From contig OZ026558.1 of the NCBI GenBank assembly GCA_964020155.1, positions 1,215,416 to 1,279,415 of the forward strand: a stretch of DNA of 64,000 nucleotides, given 5' to 3'. The notes beneath the pieces were generated by a model that saw only the letters and a list, made by a program, of their open reading frames with translations, did not search any database and was not told where the DNA came from. A program made the position numbers and the translations under genes. Shown here piece after piece: positions 50,515 through 63,210 of this stretch. Position 1 is the stretch's first letter. Every line of letters starts with the position of its first letter. The DNA is from Chondrilla cf. caribensis (lineage: Eukaryota > Porifera > Demospongiae > Chondrillida > Chondrillidae).

Positions 50515-51889
50515 TCAATGCTTGTTCCATAACACCAACACTCATTGTACACAATACATGTAATGCACATGCTCAGTATTACCTCAATGCATCCATTACT
50601 TGACACACATTACATCACATTACTTGAAGTGTGAAAAGCTTATTTGTATTTACATGGAGTTTATTATACATTCAATGACATACTTTAAGACATTGTGTTC
50701 ATCATTACATCAATGCATCCATTACTTGACACGCACTTTCTGACACATGTATGCACACACATACTGTAAGATTATTTTTCACAATAATATCACTGTTACT
50801 AGTATGTACTAGCTATTAGGAGATTGGTGGTATAATCAGTGATAAATGCCACTTTTATTTATAGTTTTGGTTAACTTCATGCGGAAAATTTTGTACTCTT
50901 ACAATACATTTATCAAAAATATAAGTGTTGAAATAATATAGATTTCCATTTCTGCCATGTAATGCTGAAGCCCCGACGAATGCAATAACTTCAGCATAGG
51001 TTCTTATGAACCTACAAAAGACACCCAAGTAATTCCAGTGTGGGGGGCGGCAGTCCCACGAGGTTTTGAGCTTGAATTACTTGTTTCCCTATATAATATT
51101 AATATTTTTCATTATAATATTAATTTGCTAACACTACGAATTGAAGCACTATCCTTTCAAACACATGCAAACACACATACTGTAACATTTTTCCACAAAA
51201 ATATTATTTTGTACTGTTACTGGTATGTACTATGGAAGATTGGTACATATATAAATTGGCTATGAATGTTAGTGCTGAAGTAATGCTATTTTTCATATAT
51301 TTGTATCTACAATATTATCATAATATATCGCCATCTGATCTCAACCATACAAATCTGATTTCAGAGTTTGCATACTTTTTATCTGTTTATTGTACAAAGT
51401 GAACTCATTTACACCTCTGGACATGGGAACATGTGTTCACTGATTGACAAACAGACTTGTAGGTGTCAATTGGATCATGTTGCATCCTGTATTATACTAA
51501 TACGACTTCAATGATATGAGATTGTAAATCTATAATGACTCCACATTCCTAATTTAAAATAATGTGACGCCATATGTACATGATGTACTGATGCACAAAC
51601 ACACACACACACACAGACAATAATATTATATGTTGAATTTCAATGAAATAGAAACAACTTACGGTTTGGTGAATCACGAAACTAAATTCAGACTGTTGAT
51701 ACTTCAATATCGGTATGTAACATAAAATACTTTGTGTCATGGACTCACTGAAAATTCCTAATTAGGTCATCATGTTTTACTGCACATAGATGGATATGGA
51801 CACATGTGGTATGATTCAAGCTTTCAAATGGCTTAGTATGCCAGACTACAATCAAAATGACAGCAATACAGATATTAGGTGAATGAATC

Positions 51890-52228
51890 TGTAACAGTGT
51901 TGTCCATGTGTATGTCCTTTTATGTAAATTGACATTGTATGTCTGTGCATGTGTTGTGATAGATAGTACTTGTATTTGTGATGATTCTGCTTGTGCATCA
52001 TTTCACCTTTAGTATTATATCATTGTTCAATCTCCATTGAGCTTTAACACTTAGTGTATTCTCTGTGTGGGCAATTGTACCCATTCACTGTACCTTATTT
52101 AAGTAGAACCTCACTGTTATACTTAGTCTAGTGTTTAGTTTAGAGTTTGGATATTACTTGAATTATTTATGCATTCAGTTACTGCTGTGTACATGCGACT
52201 TGCGTTAGCTCTTATGGACACGGTTACA
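51890..52228. mobile_element. Solo LTR-like insertion, 339 bp
   Basis: Interrupts sequence that is continuous upstream of genes B and D (GGTGAATGA/CTCCAAATATG). It starts TGTAACAGTG and ends CGGTTACA, so it has TG...CA ends with short inverted repeats, flanked by a degraded 4-5 bp duplication (AATC/ACTC). No coding sequence. A solo LTR of a retrotransposon is the best fit. Confidence 0.65.
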
Positions 52229-52361
52229 ACTCCAAATATGTGATTGGATTTTGGCCAAGTCATTTCTCCACTAAAAATTGGTGAACCTTGAAATACATGA
52301 AACGTCACTAGTTCACTTTATCCCAATTTCAATATGGAGAGAATAAATAGGACAGTGACCC

Positions 52362-52368
52362 TTTAAAA
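52362..52368 (+). promoter_or_regulatory. TATA-like box of TM gene F
   Basis: TTTAAAA in the conserved GTGACCCTTTAAAAGCAAAG context, 54 bp before the ATG. Confidence 0.45.
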
Positions 52369-52421
52369 GCAAAGGTGTGTGAGCTTCGAGCCACTTGCAA
52401 TTGTGAGAAAGAGCTGTCAAA

Positions 52422-54441
52422 ATGTACTTGATCATTTCAATGTGTGGAGTAGTGACTGTGCTTTTGGTGATACTGTGTGAAGCTGAAGCAAACACAACTG
52501 TGAACAACTGTGTTTCTGACTATGAGGAGTTTGAGGAAAAGACCTTCAGCAATAAAGAGAACAGATACAAGCTGTATAATGTATTTTACCTACCAAACGG
52601 ACACCTACCATATGCAGTGGAGGTGACTTATCAAGCAGTGCTACCGAATGGAACAGAGTATAACATAACAATTTATGATGGTTATTGTACCATTGCTAAG
52701 TGGAGGTGGATCTCTTCACCACTCTTTCTGTTTGTTGAACCAGGAATCTGGAATGTTATAGTTTTATACACCCTTAACTACTTCAGACCATGGACCACTC
52801 CTTCTGTCATCCTCCATGTACCCTCTCCATGTAAAAACACTACTGTAGACTTTTTGGCTCGAATGACTAGTTTGGTGAGTTTGGTTTCAAATACACAGTC
52901 TCCATTGAGGATTACATTTTAAGTGGAGGCATTAACGTGCTTTCACTTCAGAATGAATAATCCTTGATATTATAACCATCTTCAAATTTCAAATTTCAAC
53001 TACGGGTTGTTGTCAAATATAATCACAAGCAAGTGACAATCCCCCTTTGATCCTAGTTGCCTGATATAAAAAGCAGCAAACTGGAAATTGGCATGAAATT
53101 ACAATTTTGGCATGTAGTTCGGCAGCCAGTCATAGAATGTTGCTACATTCAAATTTGTCCCATTATTACTGACACCACGTCAATCACTCCTCAGGTACAT
53201 AGATAACAAGTCTTATAAGCATCAAATTACAACTCGCATCAATTCAAATTTTGTCCTTAAATAGTCAGGTAGAATGACCAAATATCCAGCTATATACACA
53301 TGATATGTGCTCAGTAATATCGAGAAATTCATAAATTACTTTTAAACACACTTAAATGTACATGGTGAATGTTACAATGTACATTTAATTCATTGCAATT
53401 CTACAGATTAACAAATATTCTCTCGGGGAACAGGGCAGTGAAACACCCTCTGGTAATGTTGTCAGTGACTGCAATGGAAAACAAATTGCTCACATTCCCT
53501 CTATAAGCTTTGCGATTCTGTCTCATCGTGCCCATAGGGTTGGGATATTGGCAATCCTTGTAGGAGGATTCTCTGAAATAATCTTGGCCATTGTAGGCTC
53601 TTTGATAGTACTGAAGTGGCATTTGGAGGACAGAGTCAAGTTGAGCTACACATATTCCTACAACCACTATGGATTCTGGTGGGGAGTGACTATCCTTGTG
53701 TCAATTACACTTCCACTGATTCTACTGTCAGACCTGTCTCAATTGGTTAAACTCCATCATAAATATGCATCAATCCCTGGTTACTCCATTGCCGCAGTTA
53801 TGCTGGTACTGTGCATTATGTCTGGTGTACCCATTGCCATATACGTTGTCTACAAGACTAAACAGCCACCAGCTATTCCCTACATTCTAATGATACCAGT
53901 CACTGTACTGTTCTGTTGCTGTAATACCAAACGTGCCAAGTTACTAGTGTTTGGGATGGCACTGTGGATTAACCTGGTTGCTCTACCTGTTACAGTTGTT
54001 CATGGTGCAGCAATACTACTTACAGTGATAGTGGAACCATTTGCTGTCATCACAAATACCCTAGTCCTAGTACTCACTCTCTTCTGTCTCACTAACATAT
54101 TTGCCTTATCATTTACAATTTCTGCCTATATCTTCACTCGGAAACATCAGAGACCACAAGGAGAAGGGACCACCATGCTACGTGCCATCATACTCATCCC
54201 CTTGCTAGTCGTGGTTGGTTGCTTCGGCATAGGAATTGATGTTATGGGCTATTTGGTCAATGCGGACACCAAACAAGGAAGTTTTGTATCATTGGCCACT
54301 TCTGCCTCTGTTCCACTCCTTCTAGGACTAGTTACATTTGGTCTCAAGAGGCTCATATCAAAATGGCTGGATAAGGCTCCAAACTCTAATCCTCTTGTTG
54401 GGGAAGATTCAGCTAGAGTGGAACTGCTACAATCAGAGTAA
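52422..54441 (+). CDS. TM-family gene F: signal peptide, ectodomain, multipass membrane protein (intact)
   Basis: Exons 52422-52874 (453 nt) and 53407-54441 (1035 nt) give 495 aa in phase 0, ending LLQSE. Exon 1 is nearly identical to that of B, D and G, with small changes (NKENRYKLYNVFYLPNG, SPCKNTT). Exon 2 opens INKYSLGEQGSETPSGNVV. The first membrane segment region differs (VGILAILVGGFSEIILAIVGS), as does the loop after the second segment (LSQLVKLHHKYASIPGYS); the block from VPIAIYVVYKTK onward is near-identical to the other copies. The 532-nt intron has lost most of the sequence present in B and D. Function unknown; membrane topology is inferred from hydrophobicity. Confidence 0.88.
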
Positions 54442-56310
54442 TGCTTGTTCCATAACACCAACACTCATTGTACACAATACATGTAATGCACATGCTCAGT
54501 ATTACCTCAATGCATCCATTACTTGACATGCACACTTTCTGACACATGCATGTACACACATACTGTAAGAGTTTTTTCCACAATGATAATATTAATATGT
54601 ACAGTTACTAGCATGTACTATAGGAGATGGTGTATAATCTGTGATAAATGTCACATATATTCATAGTTTTGGTTAACTTCATGCGAATAATTTGGTACTC
54701 TTACAGTACATTTATCAAAAATAACACATGTAAGTGCTGAAATAACTATTCATTACATATTGTTATACTATAATTATTAGTGTTTTCATTTCGACTTCCG
54801 GTATGTAATGCTCATCCGATAGATATACGTACGTATATCATATGTGTTCCTATGTGTAACCGCAACAATGAATTTATATTGCGCGAAAAAAAGATGGCCG
54901 ATTCGAACGCGGATAATTGGACAATGGGCTACAATTTGTGCACTGAAGCTCCGCCGAACGTAATAACTTTAGCAAAGGTTCTGCTGAACCTAAGAAAGAC
55001 GTCCAAGTAATTCGAGTGCGGGGGCAGCAGCCCCACGAGTTTTGAACTCAAATTACTTGTTTTCTGTAGCGTAGTCTAGCCATATCCCGGACACTTAATG
55101 GTTTGAAATAGATAGCCTATTGAAATTAAATGAAGGCGCATTTGTATAGATTTTCTGTTACTTCCAACATATACTGTACTTGTAAATGTCCTCTCTCTGC
55201 TGCCGAGTCATTCTATAATGCGACGTCATTTTCCCTATTTCCGGCCATTTTTTCCTGCAGTCCGACAGCGCTCTCGAAAGTATTTTAGAAGCTGCAAATC
55301 ACAACGTAAAGGGGAGAAACGTGCCAAACAGAATTAAACAGTCATGTCATACCCAGACAATGCCCTGAAGATCCTCTTGATCACCATTATGAAGGTTAAC
55401 ATACGGAAGATGGTGTTGTCACGTTAATTCCAAAGGCTGCTGCTACCTGCCAAAGGAACATTTTCAATCTATCGCTACCGTTATGGTCTTGTTTGGATGG
55501 ATATTTCATGGTAGCAGGGGACAAAATTTGCACATTCAACAAAGCTGCACCATTCATTATTACTGTCCGACAATTGGTATGATAAAGTACGTAGTTTGGA
55601 TATTCCCCTATTATTAGCCTCCTTTTGCTGGTGTAGGTTTTTAAGTACTTTATAACTGATACTGGGGATTTAATGTTCTATCCTTTCAAACACATGCATG
55701 CACACACATACTGCAACATTTTTTCCACAATAATATTATTATGTACTGTTATTGGTATAGAAGATTGGTGCATAAATTGGCACAAATGTTTGTGCTGAAG
55801 TAATGCCATTCTACCTATGTACGTATCTGCAATATTATCCTATATTATCATCTGATCTCAACCATACAAATACCATGCTATATTGTATTCACATGTTTCT
55901 ACATCTAGACAAGCAGACACATAAAGCATATCACGGACATACATTAATATGTACTTATAACACCTTCCATTTTGTAATGCACATTTCCATTATAAAAGGA
56001 ATCAGGCATGGGTCCACAAAATTAATTTGCAAACCCATAGAGGCATCAGCTGCAACAGCTGCAAGTTTATTGAACAAATTGATTATTGTTATTTGTTTTG
56101 TGTTTTGAATGTGTAAATACTCTTTGATCTCCCTTTGATCTTTTGTGGGTTTGTAAATTTGTGAACCCAAGCTGGATTCCTTTTATAATGGAAATGTGCA
56201 TTACAGAATGGAAGGTGTTTTATGTACAATAGGTAGATGTTACTGTATCGTATGCAAGCAGTCACTGGTGTAGTATGCATGTTACACACATTGTACAATG
56301 GGCAGAGTGA
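54442..56310. other. 3' flank of TM gene F, insertion of unknown sequence, and TTC21B intron 6 copy
   Basis: The recurrent array flank is interrupted at about 54775-55680 by sequence absent from the other copies, starting with a longer member of the G-rich dispersed repeat (core 55003-55058). From about 55880 the DNA resembles TTC21B intron 6 next to exon 7 (TCACATGT.TCTACATCTAGACA). A local palindromic duplication (TCCATTATAAAAGGAAT and TTCCTTTTATAATGGAA) lies at about 55985-56200. No gene seen. Confidence 0.5.
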
Positions 56311-56421
56311 ATTCTTGCTACCTATCTACCACAATTCAACTTCAAAACTCAACAAAATTTGAACACTTTTGGTTCTCAAGCCCCTTTTACTGAACTGTAT
56401 ACATGCACACATATATACTAG

Positions 56422-56422
<1 letters not shown>

Positions 56423-56494
<72 letters not shown>

Positions 56495-56495
56495 C

Positions 56496-56572
<77 letters not shown>
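56423..56572. repeat. (CA)n microsatellite
   Basis: 150-bp CA tract, the counterpart of 27177-27295 in TTC21B intron 6. Confidence 0.95.
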
Positions 56573-56573
<1 letters not shown>

Positions 56574-57689
56574 GATACCAATGAATCTTCTGCTGCAGTA
56601 GATAATCAGTTGAAACCAAAAAGGAAAATGTCACACTCAGATAAAGTGAAAGACTGAAAACAGCAGTCCATGTATGAACATAGGTGAAAACTCATACCTT
56701 CCATTAAAGAGCTAAAAGTAGTTTCAGAAAAATTATGATAAAGGATGAACACATATGTCACAACACATTACACATCACAACACAAACCAATATACAGGAG
56801 TATTGATAACTCTATACTTTCTGACCACAAATGTACGCACATACATGTAGGATGTTACATGTACCATGAAAATACTATACACGTATGTGTAGACTAGTAT
56901 AATGCTGGGGCATATGTAAGTATGTACATATGATGTGAAACAAGCAATTCAGTATCAAAAACTCACGGAGCTCCTGTCCCACTCACTCAGTTACAAACGA
57001 TAATTATCATGTATGAATATACAATAATCATGTATTTACCACTATACGTACCTTTATATGAAATATAGGATATCACCCAATACTATACTGAGTTTCATAT
57101 ATTTTGGACTGAACCATCACATTTTAAATAGATAAATACAGTAAAACTCGCTAGTAAGTACCTTAAAGGACACAGTAAATCTGTACTTCTTATCAGAGGT
57201 ACTTACTATCAGTACTGGTTGACATAGCATACATGAGCTGGAAACTGAGTGAAGTGTACTCACTAACCAGGAGTGTGTACTAACCCAATGACACTGTATT
57301 ACATCACACTCTTTGTGTCATTGTGAATCAGTAAATAGTAGAAAATACTGTCCTTTGGACTACAGCAACTATTGGCTCAAGCTGTACATACGATTATAGG
57401 GAACAATACAGTATACAGCATTTTCAAAATGATATGATTAAATTGGTGACACCATAAAGAATACCCCAACATGGGACTGGCTCCAACATGTTGTTCGCAA
57501 GGCTGGCAAGTGCAACCCTACAAACTGAAATGGTAACCAATAGTATCTCTTTCGATTCTTTATCAGTTCATCCAAACAATAAATATCATAAGCACAATTA
57601 TATCCTTTATTAAAGGGACAGGTTGGTGAGTTCCAGTCACTATCAAAAAGGACTGTGTGCTGCAATCCATCCGTGAGAGAGTTCTTAAA
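56573..57689. other. 5' flank of TM gene G, shared with TM gene A
   Basis: Closely similar to 27545-28565. CCTTTATTAAAGG recurs at about 57605-57617. No gene seen. Confidence 0.6.
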
Positions 57690-59743
57690 ATGTACTCCTG
57701 GACCATCTCAATGTGTGGAGTAGTGACTGTGCTTTTGGTGATACTGTGTGAAGCTGAAGCAAACACAACTGTGAACAACTGTGTTTCTGACTATGAGGAG
57801 TTTGAGGAAAAGACCTTCAGCAATAAAGGGAACAGATACAAGTTGTATGATGTATTCTACCCACCAAACGGACACCTACCATATGCAGTGGAGGTGACTT
57901 ATCAAGCAGTGTTACCGAATGGAACAGAGTATAACATAACAATTTATGATGGTTATTGTACCATTGCTAAGTGGAGGTGGATCTCTTCACCACTTTTTCT
58001 GTTTGTTGAACCAGGACTCTGGAATGGTATGGTTATAAACACCCTTAACTACTTCAGACCATGGACCACTCCTTCAGTTATTCTCCGTGTACCCTATCCA
58101 TGTACAAACAATACTGTGGACATTCTGGCTAGAATGACTAGTTTGGTGAGTTTGGTTTCAAATAACTACACAGTCTCCATTGAGGTTTGAATTTAATGCA
58201 TGTGGAGTTATTAACGTGCTTTGACTTTAGAATGAAGGGGCCTAAAATAATCCTTGATATTCTAAACCATCTTGGCAAGTTTCAACTATGGGCTGTTGTC
58301 AAAATTAATATAATCATGAGCAAGTGACAATCCCCCTTTGATCCTAGTTGCCTGATATAAAAGGTAGCAAACAGAATAATATGAAATAAGAGAATTGGCA
58401 TGAAATTATATTTGGCAGTTTGGCAGCCAGTCATAGAATGTTGCTACATTCAAATTTGTCCCATTATTACTGACACCATGTCAATCACTCCTCAGGTATG
58501 GTGTAATAGATAACAAGTGTTATATGTATCAAATTAAAACTCGCATCAATTCAAATTTTGTCCTTAGCCAGGTAGAATGACTAAACTTCCAGCTATATAC
58601 ACAATATGTGCTCGGTAATATCAAGAAATTCACAAATTGTCTTTTAAACACACTTAAATGCATATAAGGGATGTTGCAATGCATATTTAATTCATTGCGA
58701 TTCTACAGATCAACAAATACTCTCTCGGGGAACAGGGCAGTAAAACACCCTCTGGGAATGTTGTCAGTGACTGCAATGGAAAACAAATTGCTCACATTCC
58801 CTCTATAAGCTTTGGGGTTCCGTCTCATTCTGTTGTAGAGGGTGGGATATCTGTACTTCTTACAGCAGGACTCTTTGTCATAATCTTGGCCACTGTAGGC
58901 TCTTCGATAGTATTAAAGTGGCATTTGGAGGACAGAGTCAAGTTGAGCTACACATATTCCTACAGCCACTATGGATTCTGGTGGGGAGTGACTATCTTTG
59001 TGTCAATTACACTTTCATTGATTCTATACTCAGACTTGCATCACTTCATTAAACTCCATAATGAATATGCATCGACCCCTGGTTACTCCTTTGCTGCAGT
59101 TATGATGGTACTGTGTATTCTATCAGGTGTGCCCATTGCCATATACTTTGTCTACAAGACCAAACAGCCACCAGCTATTCCCTACATTCTAATGATACCA
59201 GTCACTGTACTGTTCTGTTGCTGTAATACAAAACGTGCCAAGTTACTAGTGTTCGGGATGGCACTGTGGATTAACCTGGTTGCTTTACCTGTTACAGCTT
59301 TTTATGGAGCAGCAATACTAGTAACAGTGATAGTGGAACCATTTGCTGTCATCACAAATACCCTAGTCCTAGTACTCCTCCTCTTCTGTCTCACTAACAT
59401 ATTTGCCTTATCATTTACAATTTCCGCCTATACCTTCACTCGGAAACATCAGAGACCGCAAGGAGAAGGGACCACCATGCTACGTGCCATCATACTTATC
59501 CCCTTGCTAGTTGTGGTTGGCTGCATTGGCCTTTTTATTGGCGTTATGGGTTATTTGGTCAATGCGGACACCAAACAAGGAAGTTTTGTATCATTGGTCA
59601 GTTCTGCCTCTGTTCCACTCGTTCTAGGACTAGTTACATTTGGTCTCAAGAGGCTCATATCAAAATGGCTGGATAAGGCTCCAAACTCTAATCCTCTGGT
59701 TGGGGAAGATTCAGCTAGAGTGGAACTGCTACAATCAGAGTAA
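57690..59743 (+). CDS. TM-family gene G: signal peptide, ectodomain, multipass membrane protein (intact)
   Basis: Exons 57690-58145 (456 nt) and 58709-59743 (1035 nt) give 496 aa in phase 0, ending LLQSE. The start ATG is aligned with gene A (AAAATGTACTCC); an earlier in-frame ATG-less extension is not used. G has A-type upstream DNA, but its exon 2 is D/F-type (INKYSLGEQGSKTPSGNVV, loop LHHFIKLHNEYASTPGYS). It is therefore a recombinant between the two subfamilies, with a switch within the gene. The remaining plan is the same: signal peptide, four ectodomain cysteines, 8-9 membrane segments, CCCNTKRAK loop. Function unknown. Confidence 0.88.
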
Positions 59744-59879
59744 ATGCTTGTTCCATAACACCAACACTTATTGTACACAATACATGTAATGCACATGCTC
59801 AGTATTACCTCAATGCATCCATTACTTGACACACACTTTCTGACACATACATACACACACATACTGTAAGTGGTAGTTA

Positions 59880-60108
59880 TATCCTGGTGTGGTGAATGAT
59901 AGACTATTTATACAGCAAATATGTGCATAGTCCAATACAACATATTATATGCAATAGAAATGTGTTTACTAATTTCCTGCCTTGTTCTCACGCAATTAAT
60001 TCTAACAGTGAAACTTGTCTGGTGACCTGTGCTGTATCACTGACCTGTGCTACATGGCTTATGCATGTACAGATTTCTCTTTGATCCTCCCCTCAACCAG
60101 GATACAAG
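59880..60108 (+). mobile_element. MITE-like dispersed repeat in the TM gene G 3' flank
   Basis: Interrupts the recurrent array flank. Homologous in inverse orientation to 22580-22810 in TTC21B intron 12, and partly to 25541-25604. Ends TATCCTGGTGTGG and CTCAACCAGGATA are imperfect inverted repeats. Confidence 0.65.
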
Positions 60109-60529
60109 AGTTTTTACTATATTTTTACTATGTACTGTTACTGGTATGTACTATAATAGGAGATTGGTGTGTAAATTGGTGACAAATATTACAGAAATGT
60201 ATAGTTTTGGTTAAATTCTTGCTGATATTTTTGTATCCGTACAATACATTTATCAAAAATAACACGTTTGTGCTGAAGTAATGCTATTGTATGTACGTAT
60301 CTACAAAATTGTCACATAAAACCATCTGATCTCAACCATACAAATCTGATTTCAGATTTTGCATACTTTTCAGCTGTTTATGGTACAAAGTGAACTCATT
60401 TACACCTCTGGATATGGAAACATGTGTTCACTGTACAGGTAACATGCACATAAACATGTACATTTATTTAGCAGATTCCTGCTACATATGTACGTATAAA
60501 AGGCAGTTACATGTTGACATCATCCTAAC

Positions 60530-61407
60530 CTTTTCACCACAAGACTGCCTTTGGGACCCCAACACTAGTAAACACAACAGTACACACATTACAGTGAACC
60601 CCAGCACTAGTAAACACAATACAGTGGACCCCCAACACTAGTAAACACAATACAGTGGACCCCCAACACTAGTAAACACAATACAGTGGACCCCAGCACT
60701 AGTACGCACAACAGTAGTCATACAATATAGCAAACAAGCAAACAAAACAGTTCTAACATTACAGTAGACGCCAACACTAGTAAACACAATAGTACACACA
60801 ATACAGTGGACCCCAACACTAGTAAACACAATAGTACACAATATACAGTGGGTACATTGGAAATCGTAAAACTCGTTGAATACAACGACAAGTACCACCT
60901 GTGACGAGATAACGGATTTTCTACTTTCACGCCAACAGTTTAACTATTTCGAATGAATATTTCACCAAAATGCAGAGAGAGCGGTACTGATCAACTTACC
61001 GACTATTTTACACTTCTTGTGAGCATGGACAAGGAGTAGCGGCGCGCACACAACGAGATCTCTCTTATCCAAAAGGTTTTCCAACTCCCTCATCCATTCA
61101 GGGAGATTATCTGATGAAGAAAACCAAGTAGTCGGTCAAAAACACATTTCATTCGAACTAGATTAAGTGCACTTTCTATACCTTCCATGCTAATCCTAAA
61201 CGACTTCCAGAAAAGCAGCACTGGATCCGAACCATACTTTTTGATAGCTTCTAAGACAACAGTCTGCATGTGTCTGTACAGACATTCCCTTGAATAGTAA
61301 TTTATGCTTGCCTGAGAAGAAAGCAACGAAATTCCGGGTTTTCGCGAAAAAAAGACTAAACATAGACCATCGTAACTTACAATGAACAACTGATCGCTAC
61401 CAGCCAT
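60530..61407 (-). pseudogene. Truncated duplicate of TTC21B (exons 1-3 and a scrap of exon 4)
   Basis: Exon 1 copy 61407-61381 (MAGSDQLFI), exon 2 copy 61311-61182 (130 nt) and exon 3 copy 61110-61000 (111 nt) have the same lengths and phases as the real gene, keep their GT-AG sites and are free of stops. Only the last ~26 nt of exon 4 with its donor remain (60530-60555), and exons 5 onward are missing; a minisatellite is joined instead. Changes such as RMQ-type H-to-M and NLPEWMREL are present. It could be transcribed from its own X-box promoter but cannot make IFT139. Confidence 0.88.
60550..60860. repeat. ~46-bp minisatellite, duplicate of the TTC21B intron 3 repeat
   Basis: Units of CCCCAACACTAGTAAACACA with AATAGTACACACAATACAGT, including shortened ~33-bp units without the second half. 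Confidence 0.9.
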
Positions 61408-61432
61408 TTGCTAGCCCTAATAAAAATATATG

Positions 61433-61446
61433 GTTGCTATGGAAAT
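61433..61446 (+). promoter_or_regulatory. X-box in the duplicated TTC21B promoter
   Basis: GTTGCTATGGAAAT, identical to 39155-39168, 26 bp upstream of the ATG of the truncated copy. Confidence 0.6.
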
Positions 61447-62941
61447 CACATGACCTCATCAACTCGCGCCATTTCCTATGTATGATGTATAAAACTTAAT
61501 TTTATCATCCGCATTGTCATTTATCCGTTAATTCTTCATTCGTGATGAGGAGAGCTAGTCAACCATTTATGTTACTCGCTGGAAAAAAAATGAATGTATC
61601 ATGCATACAATAGTGAATCGAAATGATTCAACATGGAATAAAATATTATTAATAAAAATATATAATTTATGTATGTTTTCATTCATACAATATGAGAGTG
61701 ATAGAACGTAGTAATGACAAAGTGTGCATATAATAGTAGATTTTCATTACAACTAGCAATTAAATACCATGACAATGCATAATATGTGTAGGGTATTTAT
61801 GTTTCATATTGATCAGTATAATAGTAATGATCCATTTCAAAACAATGCCAATAATTTAAACCTGTGTAACTTGTGCTTTAGGTATTATATTCTGAATTCA
61901 AAGTTTGTGTGGTGAGTTGCCATGGTGATCGATGTTTTTATCTACACTGTAGTAAACCACTAGGGTTTGAATGATTGCATGTACACACACCCCTAAAGTA
62001 ACATGGCATCATATCGATGAACGTAATTCTGCAAAGTTTCTTCTCCTAAGAGATGACCAAGTGATTCAAGTGCGGGCCGGGGGTGGTAGCCTCATCGATT
62101 TTTTTCAACTCAAATTACATCAGAATTGTAGAAAAAACATATGTGAGACCTTCTACTTCAGCACTGTTGTAATATTGTACGTTCAATTAGCCCGTATCTC
62201 TACTGTAGTATATTATAATAATAATATTATATCAACTACAAAGGGTGCACTGAAAAGAATAATTGGCTTATAAAACAAGAGTTAATGAAGCAGCATTGAG
62301 CATTATAGCAACTGTGTTTGTAAGGACTAATCCATTATAAAAGATCTGGATTCAAATTTCAAAACCAACTTGTCCTTCACTGAGAGAGTGAGAGTCTTTA
62401 GAATCATCATCACAAGCATTGATCATCAGCTGCAACAGATCCTTATGCTGTTATAGAAACAAAACGGTGGAACATGTTAATCTCTCAATCAATGGACAAG
62501 AAATATCATGTTACATCGCCGTATTATGGAGGATTTGCGTTGTAGTCAGTAATGCATGATAACTGCATCTCAGAATGTGGTTAGATAATGGATTAGCTGG
62601 ATAGTAGATATGTTGGACTATAGAGACGTCTGATCATAGTGTTGGACTATAGAGACGGCTGATCATAGTCTTGGGCTATAGAGACATCTGATATAAAATA
62701 AAAGAAGAAATCAATTATTCCGCTCTTACATTGGGATCTCCACCTTGCTCCATTTTAATATTAAATTTTTAAATTATTAGTTGTTCGGAAGCTGAAGACA
62801 GAAAATGCATCACCTTGGCGACCTTTGACCTTTTAGCCAATTTCCTTTCCATGCATTGAGTTCCTCAGAAATTTTGTGCAAACACTACATGCACAATCAC
62901 ATACATATGTATTATAATATTATAGCACATACGTACATATG
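61447..62941. other. Upstream flank of the truncated TTC21B copy
   Basis: Up to about 62450 it parallels 39169-40400, including a diverged G-rich dispersed repeat (62056-62118). Beyond that is AT-rich sequence with a short tandem repeat at 62605-62690 (TTGGACTATAGAGACG, CTGATCATAG). No gene seen. Confidence 0.55.
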
Positions 62942-63210
62942 TATGGACGTGCTATCATACTTATCCTCTTGCTAGTTGTGGTTGGCTACATCAGCATAGA
63001 TATGTACCAGCGTTATAGGCTATTTGGTCAATGTGGACACCAAACAAGGGAGTTTTGTATCATTGGTCAGTTCTGCCTCTGTTCCACTCGTTCTAGGATT
63101 AGTTACATTTGGTCTCAAGAGGCTCATATCAAAATGGCTGGATAAGGCCCCAAACTCTAAATCCTCTGGTTGGGGAAGCTTCAGCTAGAGTGGAACTGCT
63201 ACAATCAGAG
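62942..63210 (+). pseudogene. TM-family fragment H (3' end of exon 2)
   Basis: Starts abruptly at the eighth membrane segment (CGTGCTATCATACTTATCCT), has a frameshift near 63005-63020 and an extra base near 63160, and ends in the normal stop region and 3' flank. Only the last ~90 codons are represented. Confidence 0.85.

Larger units (their letters stand above)
50515..52421. other. Spacer between TM fragment E and gene F
   Basis: Recurrent 3' and 5' flanks of the array, a G-rich dispersed repeat (about 51022-51082) and a solo LTR-like insertion (51890-52228). No gene seen. Confidence 0.6.
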
